A stretch of 64,000 nucleotides of DNA from Flemingiibacterium sp045579745. Its GTDB lineage: Bacteria > Bacillota > Clostridia > Oscillospirales > CAG-272. Of this stretch, positions 51,026-59,565 are shown one piece after another. The DNA lies in NCBI GenBank assembly GCA_045579745.1, contig JAZNMQ010000046.1, positions 41,309 to 105,308 of the forward strand, given 5' to 3'. The number at the start of each line of letters is the position of its first letter. Within the stretch, counting starts at the first letter, position 1. The translations under genes were made by a program, and so were the position numbers. The notes under the pieces were generated by a model that saw only the letters and a list, made by a program, of their open reading frames with translations, searched no databases and had not been told where the DNA came from.

Positions 51026-52480
51026 ATGAATTTTAGAATGATTGCCTTTATTATAGGGCAGATAGTGCGGGTTGAGGGACTTTTGATGATCCCGGCACTC
51101 GCCTGCTCGTTAATATACGGCGACGGCGATCATATGGCGTTTGCTATCCCGATAGTGCTTGCTTTGATCGTTGGCACGCTTTTCGCTGTCAAAAAACCGA
51201 ATGATACCTCGATATATGCGAGAGAGGGCTTGGTTTCCGTCGGTCTTGCGTGGATAATCATGTCAATCATCGGAGGCTTGCCGTTTTATCTGAGCGGAGC
51301 GATTCCGTCGGTTGTAGATGCGTTTTTTGAAACGGTTTCGGGCTTCACAACAACGGGCTCGAGTATTTTAACCGATATCGAATCGCTTGGCAAGGGAATG
51401 CTCTTTTGGCGCAACTTTTTAAACTGGATCGGCGGTATGGGTGTTCTTGTGTTCGTCTTGGCAATTCTTCCTCAGGCGGATACGCGCTCAGTAAAAATGA
51501 TGCACGTTATGCGCGCGGAGGTTCCCGGTCCTAAGGTCGGAAAGCTTGTTTCAAAAATAAGCCGAACGGCGCGGATAATGTACGGCATTTATATCGTAAT
51601 GACCCTTGTTGAGGTCGTTTTCCTGCTCGCGGGCGGAATGCCCTTCTTCGACAGCCTTGTCAACTCGTTTGCTACGGCAGGAACCGGTGGCTTTTCGATA
51701 AAGAATGCGAGCATTGCCGCATATGACAGCGTCTATATTGATTATGTTATTGGAATCTTCATGGTGCTGTTTGGAGTAAACTTTAATCTGTATTATTTGA
51801 TTCTTATAGGTCATGGTTTTCAAGCGCTAAAGAGCGAAGAGCTCAGGTGGTACATTTCTGCGGTGGTTGCGGCTACAGCGCTTATTACTTGGGATATCTT
51901 CCGAATTTATAATGATGTCGGCCAGTCAATACGATATGCGTTTTTCCAGGTTTCTTCGATCATTACTACCACAGGTTTTACGACATATGATTATGAAGTG
52001 TGGCCGCCGCTTTCCAAGGTTATACTCGTACTGCTCATGTTTTGCGGAGCGTGTGCCGGTTCAACCGGAGGCGGAATCAAGGTTGGACGATTGATTCTTA
52101 TTTTCAAAACAGGACTTTGCGAGATAAAACGTATGCTTCATCCGAGAGCGGTGATTTCAATTAAGGCTGAGGGCAAGCCGGTTGAGCATGAGGTTATCAG
52201 AAGTGCTATATCGTTCATTATAGTTTATTCGATGCTGTTCGTTGTATCGCTGTTATTTATTGAACTCTTCGACGGGTGCGATATTATAACAGGATTTACC
52301 GCTGTAACAGCGTGCATAAACAATATCGGACCGGGACTTGGCGTTGTCGGAGCGACCGGAAACTTTTCGACCCTTTCTGATGCTTCAAAGATTATACTTT
52401 CATTTGACATGTTAGCGGGCAGACTTGAAATATTCCCTATGCTCATGCTTTTTGCACCATCTACATGGAAACGCCGTTAA
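51026..52480 (+). CDS. trkH: Trk potassium transporter membrane subunit TrkH
   Basis: 484 residues, about ten membrane helices. The four pore loops carry the selectivity-filter glycines: SGFTTTGSSIL, FATAGTGGFSIKN, ITTTGFTTYDYE and CINNIGPGLGVVG. STGGGIKVGR is the conserved link near residue 345. The complex imports potassium. TTGGAGATAC precedes the ATG. It forms one unit with trkA, and no clear terminator follows. Confidence 0.96.
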   Translation: MNFRMIAFIIGQIVRVEGLLMIPALACSLIYGDGDHMAFAIPIVLALIVGTLFAVKKPNDTSIYAREGLVSVGLAWIIMSIIGGLPFYLSGAIPSVVDAFFETVSGFTTTGSSILTDIESLGKGMLFWRNFLNWIGGMGVLVFVLAILPQADTRSVKMMHVMRAEVPGPKVGKLVSKISRTARIMYGIYIVMTLVEVVFLLAGGMPFFDSLVNSFATAGTGGFSIKNASIAAYDSVYIDYVIGIFMVLFGVNFNLYYLILIGHGFQALKSEELRWYISAVVAATALITWDIFRIYNDVGQSIRYAFFQVSSIITTTGFTTYDYEVWPPLSKVILVLLMFCGACAGSTGGGIKVGRLILIFKTGLCEIKRMLHPRAVISIKAEGKPVEHEVIRSAISFIIVYSMLFVVSLLFIELFDGCDIITGFTAVTACINNIGPGLGVVGATGNFSTLSDASKIILSFDMLAGRLEIFPMLMLFAPSTWKRR

Positions 52481-52581
52481 TTATCGCGTGTTTAGGAAAT
52501 AGTGTAGAATGGTTTTGTATAGACTGTTCAAATTTATCATTTAAAGTTAAACATTTAGCACAAACTTCGGCATATTGGATA

Positions 52582-52610
52582 TTTACATAAACCGCGAAAA
52601 ATGATAAAAT
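52582..52610 (+). promoter_or_regulatory. Predicted promoter of mtaB
   Basis: TTTACA (52582-52587), 17-nt spacer, TAAAAT (52605-52610). Confidence 0.5.
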
Positions 52611-52645
52611 ATTAGATATTGTGGTTTAATGATTATTTGTTCAGT

Positions 52646-53983
52646 ATGGGACCCGAGGTGGTAAAAATAGTAAACAATATTACAAAAAGAGTAGGCATTA
52701 TGACGCTTGGCTGCAAGGTCAACCAATACGAGAGTACAGCAATTGCCGAGGAATTCGCAAAGCATGGCTTTACAATCGGAAAATTTTCAGACAAGTGTGG
52801 AATTTATATAATAAACACCTGCACTGTTACAGCGGAGAGCGACCGAAAGACCCGTCAAATGATACGCCGCGCCGCACGCCATAATCCTGAGGCTTATGTG
52901 CTTGTAACGGGATGCTATTCACAGCTTAATTCTGCTAAGGTCGCAGGTATCGACGGCGTTGATTTTATCTGCGGCAACAGCAACAAGCTTCGTCTTGTGG
53001 ATGCCGCACTCGGACTTTTGGCATCAGGCGAAAAGAACGGCAAGGCTGACATAAAGGTGGACGATATTCAATGTGCACCGTTTGAAAAAATGTCTACAAG
53101 TTCATCCGATCGCACTCGTGCTTATATCAAAATCGAGGATGGCTGCGACAACCATTGCACTTATTGCATAATTCCCAAGGCTCGCGGAAAGGTACGCTCC
53201 AAGGCCCCGGAGGATGTTATCGCAGAGGTCAAGGCGTTCGTTCAAAACGGATATCGCGAGGTCGTGCTGACGGGTATCGAAACCGCTTCATACGGCAAGG
53301 ATTTCGAGAATGGTTATTCGCTTATCGACCTGCTTGAAGAGGTGGATAGGGTAGAGGGGATTGAGCGCATAAGGCTCGGCTCGCTTGACCCGTCGATATT
53401 TAAAACGGAATTTGTAGATAGAATTGCAAAGCTTTCGCATTTTGCTCCGAATTTTCATATTTCGGTTCAATCGGGATGCGACAAGGTGCTTAATGCGATG
53501 AAGCGCAAATATAATGTCGGGATGATTGAGAAGTCAGCTGCATATATTCGCGAAAAAATCAAGGATGTAACCTTCAATGCGGATATTATTGTCGGATTTC
53601 CTACAGAAACCGACGAGGACCATGAGGAAACTACTGAGTTTGTGCGTCGGTTCGGTTTCACGCATCTTCATCTTTTCCCCTATTCAAAGCGTGCCGGAAC
53701 TCCTGCCGCTGTAATGGAAGAACAGATCCCTGAGCCCGAGAAGGCAAGGCGGCTTGCTTCACTTGATGCGATTCAGCGCGAAATGTATCTGTCTGTTGCG
53801 CAAAAGCATATTGGAGAGCAGAAGGAGGTTCTGTTCGAATTGTGCGAAAACGGACGAGCTGTCGGTCATACGCCTGAATTTCTTGAGGTGGCTGTAATAA
53901 CCACAGAGGACCTTCACAATCAAACGCGCACCGTGAAATTAAACGGCTACGACGGAAATGTATATACGGGCTTTATCGTATAG
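52646..53983 (+). CDS. mtaB: tRNA t6A37 methylthiotransferase MtaB
   Basis: 445 residues if started at the ATG at 52646; a GTG at 52619 is also open, and the conserved part begins only at RVGIMTLGCKVNQYES, so the true start may lie after the GAGGTGG at 52655, perhaps at a rare codon. The first cluster Cys lie in TLGCKVNQ, INTCTVT and VTGCYSQ; the radical SAM triad is GCDNHCTYCIIPKARG; a TRAM domain ends the protein. MtaB turns t6A37 into ms2t6A in tRNA-Lys and others, helping AAA/AAG decoding. It stands alone with its own promoter. Confidence 0.92.
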   Translation: MGPEVVKIVNNITKRVGIMTLGCKVNQYESTAIAEEFAKHGFTIGKFSDKCGIYIINTCTVTAESDRKTRQMIRRAARHNPEAYVLVTGCYSQLNSAKVAGIDGVDFICGNSNKLRLVDAALGLLASGEKNGKADIKVDDIQCAPFEKMSTSSSDRTRAYIKIEDGCDNHCTYCIIPKARGKVRSKAPEDVIAEVKAFVQNGYREVVLTGIETASYGKDFENGYSLIDLLEEVDRVEGIERIRLGSLDPSIFKTEFVDRIAKLSHFAPNFHISVQSGCDKVLNAMKRKYNVGMIEKSAAYIREKIKDVTFNADIIVGFPTETDEDHEETTEFVRRFGFTHLHLFPYSKRAGTPAAVMEEQIPEPEKARRLASLDAIQREMYLSVAQKHIGEQKEVLFELCENGRAVGHTPEFLEVAVITTEDLHNQTRTVKLNGYDGNVYTGFIV

Positions 53984-54159
53984 TCATTACATATATTTGA
54001 GAACAATTCAGATACCCCGATTAGCTTGGCTTATTCCGCGCAGGGGGATAAATATGATTTGAGTCATCGCGCGGTCAGATAATTACCGATAAAAGAACAC
54101 TTATATTCGAGCACATATATTCAAATTGAAATAATAATATTTTTATAAGGAGTCGGAAA
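53984..54159 (+). other. Leader region before purL with possible pseudoknot
   Basis: CCCC (54015-54018) could pair with GGGG in the G-run at 54043-54047, and CCGCGC (54036-54041) with GCGCGG (54069-54074); the two helices cross, which would make a pseudoknot. An inner ATGA/TCAT stem (54053-54066) is also possible. It does not match the guanine/adenine or PRPP riboswitch consensus as I know them. No good promoter was seen. Confidence 0.3.
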
Positions 54160-57100
54160 ATGGTTTACAGAATCTTTGTTGAAAAGCAACCCACACATGC
54201 TGTTGAAGCCCGCTCGCTCTTTGCGGATATCCGCGAGAATTTGATGATTACATCGCTCAAAGCGCTCCGCGTACTTAATCGTTATGATATCGAGGGAATT
54301 TCCGAAACGATTTTCAATAAAGCGAAAAATACAATCTTTTCTGAGCCGCAGAGTGACATCATTTTTGATGAGCTCGAGGTGAATGACGGCGAGCTCGTTT
54401 TTGCGGTAGAGTATCTCCCGGGTCAGTTTGACCAGCGTGCCGATTCCTGCGCGCAGTGCGTTCAGCTCATTACATATGAGGACAGACCTACAGTACGCAC
54501 AGCACGAGTATACATCCTTTCGGGAGATGTAAGCCAGGATGAGCTTAATAAGATCAAGGCGTATGTTATAAACCCTGTCGAGAGCCGTGAAGCTTCGCTT
54601 GAAAAGCCTGAAACTCTCGCGGAAAAATTCGATATTCCGACAACTGTTGAAACTATAGACGGCTTTATTGGACTTGACGAGGACGGACTTAAAGCATTTC
54701 TTGCAAAGTATGCGCTTGCGATGGACCTTGATGATGTTAAGTTCTGCCAGAGCTACTTCAAGAACGAAGAAAAGCGCGATCCAACCATCTCTGAGATTCG
54801 TCTTATTGACTCATATTGGTCTGACCACTGCCGTCACACAACATTCCTCACCGCAATAGATGAGGTTAAGATCGGCGATAACTATATTGAAGAAACCTAC
54901 AAGGATTATCTTGAAAAGAGAAAGCTTCTTTACGGTGCGAGAAAGAAGAACGTTACTCTGATGGATATGGCGACTATTGCCGGAAAGTATCTGAAATCCA
55001 TCGGTGCGCTCAAGAATCTCGACGAATCCGAGGAAATCTACGCTTGCTCGATTAAAATCAAGGTCGATGTCGATGGGGAAATTCAGGATTGGCTTCTGAT
55101 GTTCAAGAATGAAACACACAACCATCCGACCGAAATCGAGCCCTTCGGCGGCGCGGCAACCTGCCTTGGCGGAGCTATCCGCGATCCGCTTTCCGGTCGT
55201 GCGTATGTATATCAGGCTATGCGTGTAACCGGATGTGCTGACCCTCGAGTACCTGTTGCTGAAACTATGCCGGGTAAGCTTCCTCAGTCGAAAATCACAC
55301 ACGGTGCTTCTGCGGGATATTCATCCTACGGTAACCAGATCGGACTTGCAACCGGTGCGGTTTATGAGCTCTATCATCCGAACTATGTTGCAAAGCATCT
55401 TGAGATCGGTGCTGTAGTCGGAGCTGTTCCCGAAAAGAATGTTGTCCGTGAATGTCCGGAGCCGGGTGATGTTATCATCCTTCTCGGCGGACGTACAGGC
55501 CGCGATGGCTGCGGCGGTGCAACCGGCTCATCCAAAGCACACACCTCCGAATCTCTTACCACCTGCGGAGCAGAGGTTCAGAAGGGTAATCCTCCCGAAG
55601 AACGTAAGATTCAGCGCCTGTTCCGCAACGAAAACGTAACTCGTCTTATCAAACGCTGCAATGACTTTGGTGCGGGCGGTGTATCCGTTGCTATCGGCGA
55701 GCTTGCTGACGGTTTGCTTATAGACCTTTCAAAGGTTCCGAAAAAATACGAGGGACTTGACGGTACAGAGCTTGCAATTTCCGAATCTCAGGAGCGTATG
55801 GCTGTAGTTGTCAGAGCTGAGGACGCGGATAAATTCCGTGAATTTGCATCCCGCGAGAACCTTGAGTCAACTATTGTAGCAACTGTAACCGAAGAAGCGC
55901 GTCTTAAGATGCTCTGGAACAATAAGTTTATCATTGATCTTTCGCGTGAGTTCCTCAATTCGAACGGTGCCGAAAAGCATACCAATATCGAAATCGCTAA
56001 GGTCAATATGGACGGACTTCTTGACGGATACAAGTCTAAGCTTGATACAAGCAACGTCGAGAGCGCGCTCAAAGAGCTCATTTCCGACATTAACATATGC
56101 TCACAGCGCGGCCTTGTTGAAAAGTTCGACAGCTCAATCGGAGCAGGAACTGTTGTAATGCCTTACGGCGGTAAATATCAGCTTACACAGCCGCAGTATA
56201 TGGCTGCTAAGATCCCCGTTCTTGAGGGTGAAACCGATACTGCATCGGTAATGGCATACGGCTTTGATCCGTATCTTTCTGAAAAGAGTCCCTATCACGG
56301 TGCTGCTTTTGCAGTCGTTGAATCTGTTGCAAAGCTTGTTGCGGCAGGTGTAGACTACAAGGACGTTTATCTCACATTCCAGGAATATTTCGAGCGCACG
56401 AAGAATAATCCGGAGCGTTGGGGCAAGCCGATGGCAGCCCTGCTCGGATCTGTAAAGGCACAGCTTGAGCTTGGAATTGCCGCTATTGGCGGAAAAGACT
56501 CTATGTCTGGTACATTTGAGAATATCGATGTTCCTCCGACGCTTGTTTCCTTTGCAATTGCACCGATGGATGCTAAGAATATCGTAACCCCTGAATTCAA
56601 GAAGGCAGGAGATAAGGTTTACCTTATTGCTCCTGAATACACAGAGAACAAGCTTCCTGACTTTGCATCCCTTCGTGAAGTGTTCGAGCGAGTACACGCA
56701 ATTGCGGCAAGCGGCAAGGCAAGCGCAATATACACTGTTGATGCCGGCGGTATTGCTGAGGGCGTTATGAAGATGAGCTTCGGTAACCGTATTGGCTTCA
56801 AGGCTGATGCGATCGATGCTTGCAAGCTGTTCGCTCTCAACTATGGCGCATTCATTATTGAGGCTTCGTCGGATATTGACGGCGAGCTTATAGGCTACAC
56901 AACCGATGACGGAAAGATTACAATAGGTAACGCTTCGGTTGCGGTTGCAGATCTTTCCGATGCTTGGGAAGATACACTTGAAAGAGTATTCCCGACAAAG
57001 GTTGCTTCGGTTAAAGCTGAGAAGGTTGAGGCTTTCACATGCACCGAGCGCGCAAAGGCTCATCACGCAGACTCATTCGCACGTCCGAGAGTGGTAATTC

Positions 57101-57882
57101 CCGTATTCCCGGGCACAAACTGCGAATATGATACAATGCGCAGATTTGAGGCTGCCGGCGCAAAGGCAGATATCTTCGTGCTCCGTAATCTCGATGCGAA
57201 GGCGCTCGGAGATGCGGTTGACGAGTTTGTTAAGCTTATTGATAATGCTCAGTTGTTTATGATTCCCGGCGGATTCTCCGGTGGTGATGAGCCGGACGGT
57301 TCCGGAAAGTTCATTACTGCTGTGCTCCGCAATCCGCGCGTAAAGGAAGCTATCACTCGACTTCTTGATGAGCGCGACGGCTTGGCACTCGGTATTTGCA
57401 ACGGCTTCCAGGCACTTGTAAAATCCGGACTGCTTCCATACGGCAGAATCATGGATGAGATGAGAGCAGATTGCCCGACTCTTACATTCAACTCCATTGG
57501 ACGTCACCAGTCTATGATGGTTCGCACACGCATTGCATCTAACAAATCTCCGTGGCTTGCGGGTGTCAATGCAGGAGATATCCATTCGATCCCGATCTCC
57601 CACGGCGAGGGACGTTTCTGGGCGAGCGAGGAGCTCATTCGCGAGCTTGCAGCCAACGGTCAGATCGCTACTCAGTATGTTGACATGGACGGCAATCCGA
57701 CAATGGATATCCGTTACAACCCGAATGGCTCCATGTTTGCAATCGAGGGAATTCTTAGTCCCGACGGACGCATCCTCGGTAAGATGGGTCACAGCGAGAG
57801 AATCGGTAGAAATATTGCGGTCAATATCGAAGGTGATAAGGATCAGCTCATATTTGAATCCGGCGTTAAGTATTTTAAATAA
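54160..57882 (+). CDS. purL: Phosphoribosylformylglycinamidine synthase, single-chain
   Basis: 1240 residues, the large fused type found in Clostridia and Bacteroidetes, not the PurS-PurQ-PurL split form usual in Bacilli. Order: a PurS-like N-terminus, linker with DSYWSDHCRHTTF, synthetase halves with FKNETHNHPTEIEPFGGAATCLGGAIRDP and GGTGRDG-like GGRTGRDGCGGATGSS, then AIGGKDSMSGTF, and a C-terminal glutamine amidotransferase with PGTNCEYD, GLALGICNGFQAL (Cys nucleophile) and PISHGEGRF (His-Glu). It makes FGAM in purine synthesis. AAGGAG precedes the ATG. No other pur gene is adjacent. Its codon use is strongly biased, as for highly expressed genes. Confidence 0.96.
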   Translation: MVYRIFVEKQPTHAVEARSLFADIRENLMITSLKALRVLNRYDIEGISETIFNKAKNTIFSEPQSDIIFDELEVNDGELVFAVEYLPGQFDQRADSCAQCVQLITYEDRPTVRTARVYILSGDVSQDELNKIKAYVINPVESREASLEKPETLAEKFDIPTTVETIDGFIGLDEDGLKAFLAKYALAMDLDDVKFCQSYFKNEEKRDPTISEIRLIDSYWSDHCRHTTFLTAIDEVKIGDNYIEETYKDYLEKRKLLYGARKKNVTLMDMATIAGKYLKSIGALKNLDESEEIYACSIKIKVDVDGEIQDWLLMFKNETHNHPTEIEPFGGAATCLGGAIRDPLSGRAYVYQAMRVTGCADPRVPVAETMPGKLPQSKITHGASAGYSSYGNQIGLATGAVYELYHPNYVAKHLEIGAVVGAVPEKNVVRECPEPGDVIILLGGRTGRDGCGGATGSSKAHTSESLTTCGAEVQKGNPPEERKIQRLFRNENVTRLIKRCNDFGAGGVSVAIGELADGLLIDLSKVPKKYEGLDGTELAISESQERMAVVVRAEDADKFREFASRENLESTIVATVTEEARLKMLWNNKFIIDLSREFLNSNGAEKHTNIEIAKVNMDGLLDGYKSKLDTSNVESALKELISDINICSQRGLVEKFDSSIGAGTVVMPYGGKYQLTQPQYMAAKIPVLEGETDTASVMAYGFDPYLSEKSPYHGAAFAVVESVAKLVAAGVDYKDVYLTFQEYFERTKNNPERWGKPMAALLGSVKAQLELGIAAIGGKDSMSGTFENIDVPPTLVSFAIAPMDAKNIVTPEFKKAGDKVYLIAPEYTENKLPDFASLREVFERVHAIAASGKASAIYTVDAGGIAEGVMKMSFGNRIGFKADAIDACKLFALNYGAFIIEASSDIDGELIGYTTDDGKITIGNASVAVADLSDAWEDTLERVFPTKVASVKAEKVEAFTCTERAKAHHADSFARPRVVIPVFPGTNCEYDTMRRFEAAGAKADIFVLRNLDAKALGDAVDEFVKLIDNAQLFMIPGGFSGGDEPDGSGKFITAVLRNPRVKEAITRLLDERDGLALGICNGFQALVKSGLLPYGRIMDEMRADCPTLTFNSIGRHQSMMVRTRIASNKSPWLAGVNAGDIHSIPISHGEGRFWASEELIRELAANGQIATQYVDMDGNPTMDIRYNPNGSMFAIEGILSPDGRILGKMGHSERIGRNIAVNIEGDKDQLIFESGVKYFK

Positions 57883-57889
57883 TAACGCG

Positions 57890-57919
57890 ATCTCCCACGG
57901 CATTGCCGTGGGAGATTTT
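57890..57919 (+). terminator. Terminator after purL
   Basis: ATCTCCCACGG pairs with CCGTGGGAGAT around CATTG, followed by TTTTAAA. Confidence 0.88.
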
Positions 57920-58016
57920 AAATGCGAAAAATGTACAAGTTATATAAATATAGGGAAGATTTCATCGATTAATTCTAAAGAGATAGCAAGCTAAATGTTT
58001 GAAAAACTGCTGTAAA

Positions 58017-58094
58017 TATGATATAATAAAAGCATTAAATGCCTCCGCTTCGCTGCGGCGAGAACAAGGAAGCTTTTATTTGATCATAAATTTT
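58017..58094 (+). repeat. Promoter-hairpin repeat, unit 1
   Basis: A 78-bp unit: TATGATATAATAAAAGC, a GC-rich centre CCTCCGCTTCGCTGCGGCG, AGAACAAGGAAGC, then TTTTATTTGATCATAAATTTT. Its ends pair (TATGAT..AATAAAAGC with GCTTTTATT..ATCATA). It differs from unit 2 at one position near 58036. The 115 bp between the purL terminator and this unit hold nothing recognisable. Confidence 0.85.
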
Positions 58095-58120
58095 CAATAT
58101 CTTAAACGTCAAGGAAAATT

Positions 58121-58198
58121 TATGATATAATAAAAGCATAAAATGCCTCCGCTTCGCTGCGGCGAGAACAAGGAAGCTTTTATTTGATCATAAATTTT
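58121..58198 (+). repeat. Promoter-hairpin repeat, unit 2
   Basis: Same 78 bp as unit 1, repeated with a 104-bp period. With its left flank the arms lengthen to AAAATTTATGAT/ATCATAAATTTT plus AATAAAAGC/GCTTTTATT, an almost perfect cruciform 84 bp long. The left arm contains an extended -10 (TGATATAAT). Confidence 0.85.
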
Positions 58199-58221
58199 GC
58201 GCATTTCAAATTTTAAGGAAA

Positions 58222-58238
58222 ATTTATGATATAATATT
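58222..58238 (+). promoter_or_regulatory. Extended -10 promoter of the PHP-domain gene
   Basis: AATTTATGATATAATAT repeats the left arm of the repeat units but continues into the PHP gene leader. TGATATAAT is the extended -10; no good -35. Confidence 0.55.
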
Positions 58239-58269
58239 CTATGTATAGATAGTTTATGAGGTGGTTCTA

Positions 58270-58968
58270 ATGTTATATAAATACGAAACACATGCACATA
58301 CATCGGAAACCAGCAAATGCTCAGGCATATCGGGAGCTGCACTTGCAAGACATTATAAGTCACTCGGTTACACGGGAATTTTTATCACCGACCATTATTT
58401 CAACGGAAATACTACCGTAAAACGCGATCTTCCGTGGGAACAAAGAGTTGAGGAGTTTGAAAAAGGCTATCTTGCAGCAAAGGCTGAGGGCGACAAAATT
58501 GGACTCGATGTTTTCTTTGCTTGGGAATACTCATATTGGGGCGATGATTTTCTGATATACGGACTTGACAAAAGGTGGATTCTCGAAAATCCCGATCAGC
58601 TGAAATGGGGAACCTCGGAATACATGGACAGAGTTCGCGCGGATGGCGGAATGGTTATCCATGCTCATCCCTTCCGCGAGTCATATTATATCGATCATAT
58701 TCATCTCATTCCGAGCCATGTTGACGGAGTTGAGGTCATTAACGCAAGCATGAGCGAGGAGGTTAACAACCGCGCGGATTGGTATGCGAGAAGCTACAAT
58801 CTTATCAGATCGGCAGGCTCCGACAACCATTCGGGCAAGCGTGAGCGCATCGCAGGTGTATATCTGCCGGAGCGCATCAAATCCACTCAGGATTTCTGCC
58901 GACTCATGAAAGAGGGCGCGGCTGAAATTTTTGCAGACCGTTATGACAAAGACGGAAACCGTTTGTAA
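58270..58968 (+). CDS. PHP-domain metal-dependent hydrolase
   Basis: 232 residues from the ATG at 58270, placed 5 nt after GAGGTGG (a GTG at 58261 is part of that motif). The PHP fold opens YKYETHAHTSETSKCSGIS (HxH), then GIFITDHYFNGN (D-H), VFFAWEYSYWGDDFLIYG (Glu), MVIHAHPFRE (HAH) and SAGSDNHSG (D-x-H), the trinuclear metal set. The family covers phosphoesterases such as histidinol phosphatase and nucleotide phosphatases; the true substrate is unknown. It follows the promoter-hairpin repeats and precedes rnhA by 29 bp. Confidence 0.9.
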   Translation: MLYKYETHAHTSETSKCSGISGAALARHYKSLGYTGIFITDHYFNGNTTVKRDLPWEQRVEEFEKGYLAAKAEGDKIGLDVFFAWEYSYWGDDFLIYGLDKRWILENPDQLKWGTSEYMDRVRADGGMVIHAHPFRESYYIDHIHLIPSHVDGVEVINASMSEEVNNRADWYARSYNLIRSAGSDNHSGKRERIAGVYLPERIKSTQDFCRLMKEGAAEIFADRYDKDGNRL

Positions 58969-58997
58969 TCAGAACAGAATATAGTGGTGTTATAATA

Positions 58998-59435
58998 ATG
59001 AAGCATGTTGATATCTATACTGACGGTGCGTGCAAGCACAACCCCGGTCCGGGAGGCTGGGGAGCGATAATTGTATATGGAAAAATTGAAAAGGAGCTTT
59101 CGGGAGGCGAGGCTTCAACCACAAATAACCGTATGGAATTGATGGCGGCGATCAGCGCATTGTCAGCGCTCAAGGAGCCTTGCGATGTTACGCTGACATC
59201 GGATTCTAAATATATGATCGATTCAATCGAGAAGAAATGGGTTTACGGTTGGCAAAAGCGAGGATGGATCAAATCCGACAAGACGCCTGCGCTTAATCCC
59301 GATTTGTGGGAAAGACTGCTCGCGCTTCTTGAAATACATCGGGTAAAGCTTGTTTGGGTGAAGGGACACGCAGGGCATCCTTACAACGAAAGGTGCGACA
59401 GTTTGGCTTGCGAGCAGGCTGAACGCTACAGATAA
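58998..59435 (+). CDS. rnhA: Ribonuclease HI
   Basis: 145 residues. VDIYTDGACKHNPGPGGWG gives the first catalytic Asp (D9); MELMAAISAL gives the Glu; LTSDSKYMID the second Asp; VKGHAGHPYNERCDSLA the flexible His and the final Asp. It removes the RNA strand of RNA-DNA hybrids. It lacks the N-terminal hybrid-binding domain, so it is the E. coli-like short type. The ATG follows the PHP gene by 29 bp without a strong ribosome binding site (GTGGTG). Confidence 0.95.
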   Translation: MKHVDIYTDGACKHNPGPGGWGAIIVYGKIEKELSGGEASTTNNRMELMAAISALSALKEPCDVTLTSDSKYMIDSIEKKWVYGWQKRGWIKSDKTPALNPDLWERLLALLEIHRVKLVWVKGHAGHPYNERCDSLACEQAERYR

Positions 59436-59477
59436 AACTATTCACAGATTGTTTACATGAGAAATTATGTATTGATA

Positions 59478-59506
59478 TTGAAAATTGCACCGAAAAGGTA
59501 TACAAT
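59478..59506 (+). promoter_or_regulatory. Predicted promoter of nifS-nifU
   Basis: TTGAAA (59478-59483), 17-nt spacer, TACAAT (59501-59506). The predicted start site is near 59513, so the in-frame ATG at 59512 cannot be the start codon. Confidence 0.65.
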
Positions 59507-59514
59507 AGATAATG

Positions 59515-59550
59515 CAGATAAGGGAAGCTCCGTTTGGAGCTTGCCAAATG
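59515..59550 (+). promoter_or_regulatory. Folded 5' leader of nifS (variant of the rdgB/ahcY element)
   Basis: CAGATAAGGG then AAGCTCC (59525-59531) pairing with GGAGCTT (59536-59542) around GTTT, at the very 5' end of the predicted mRNA. It resembles the rdgB and ahcY elements in CAGATAAGG and in the hairpin place, with a different stem. Confidence 0.4.
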
Positions 59551-59565
59551 AAAGGAATGTTAATT

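Noticed and set aside
56134..57066. 310-codon antisense reading frame within purL
   Set aside because: It is the shadow of a strongly codon-biased gene; the protein is Cys/Arg/Ser-rich without domains, and purL is clearly coding on the plus strand.
57073..57903. 276-codon antisense reading frame over the purL amidotransferase end
   Set aside because: Same reason: a shadow frame without ribosome binding site or recognisable motifs, opposite conserved purL motifs.
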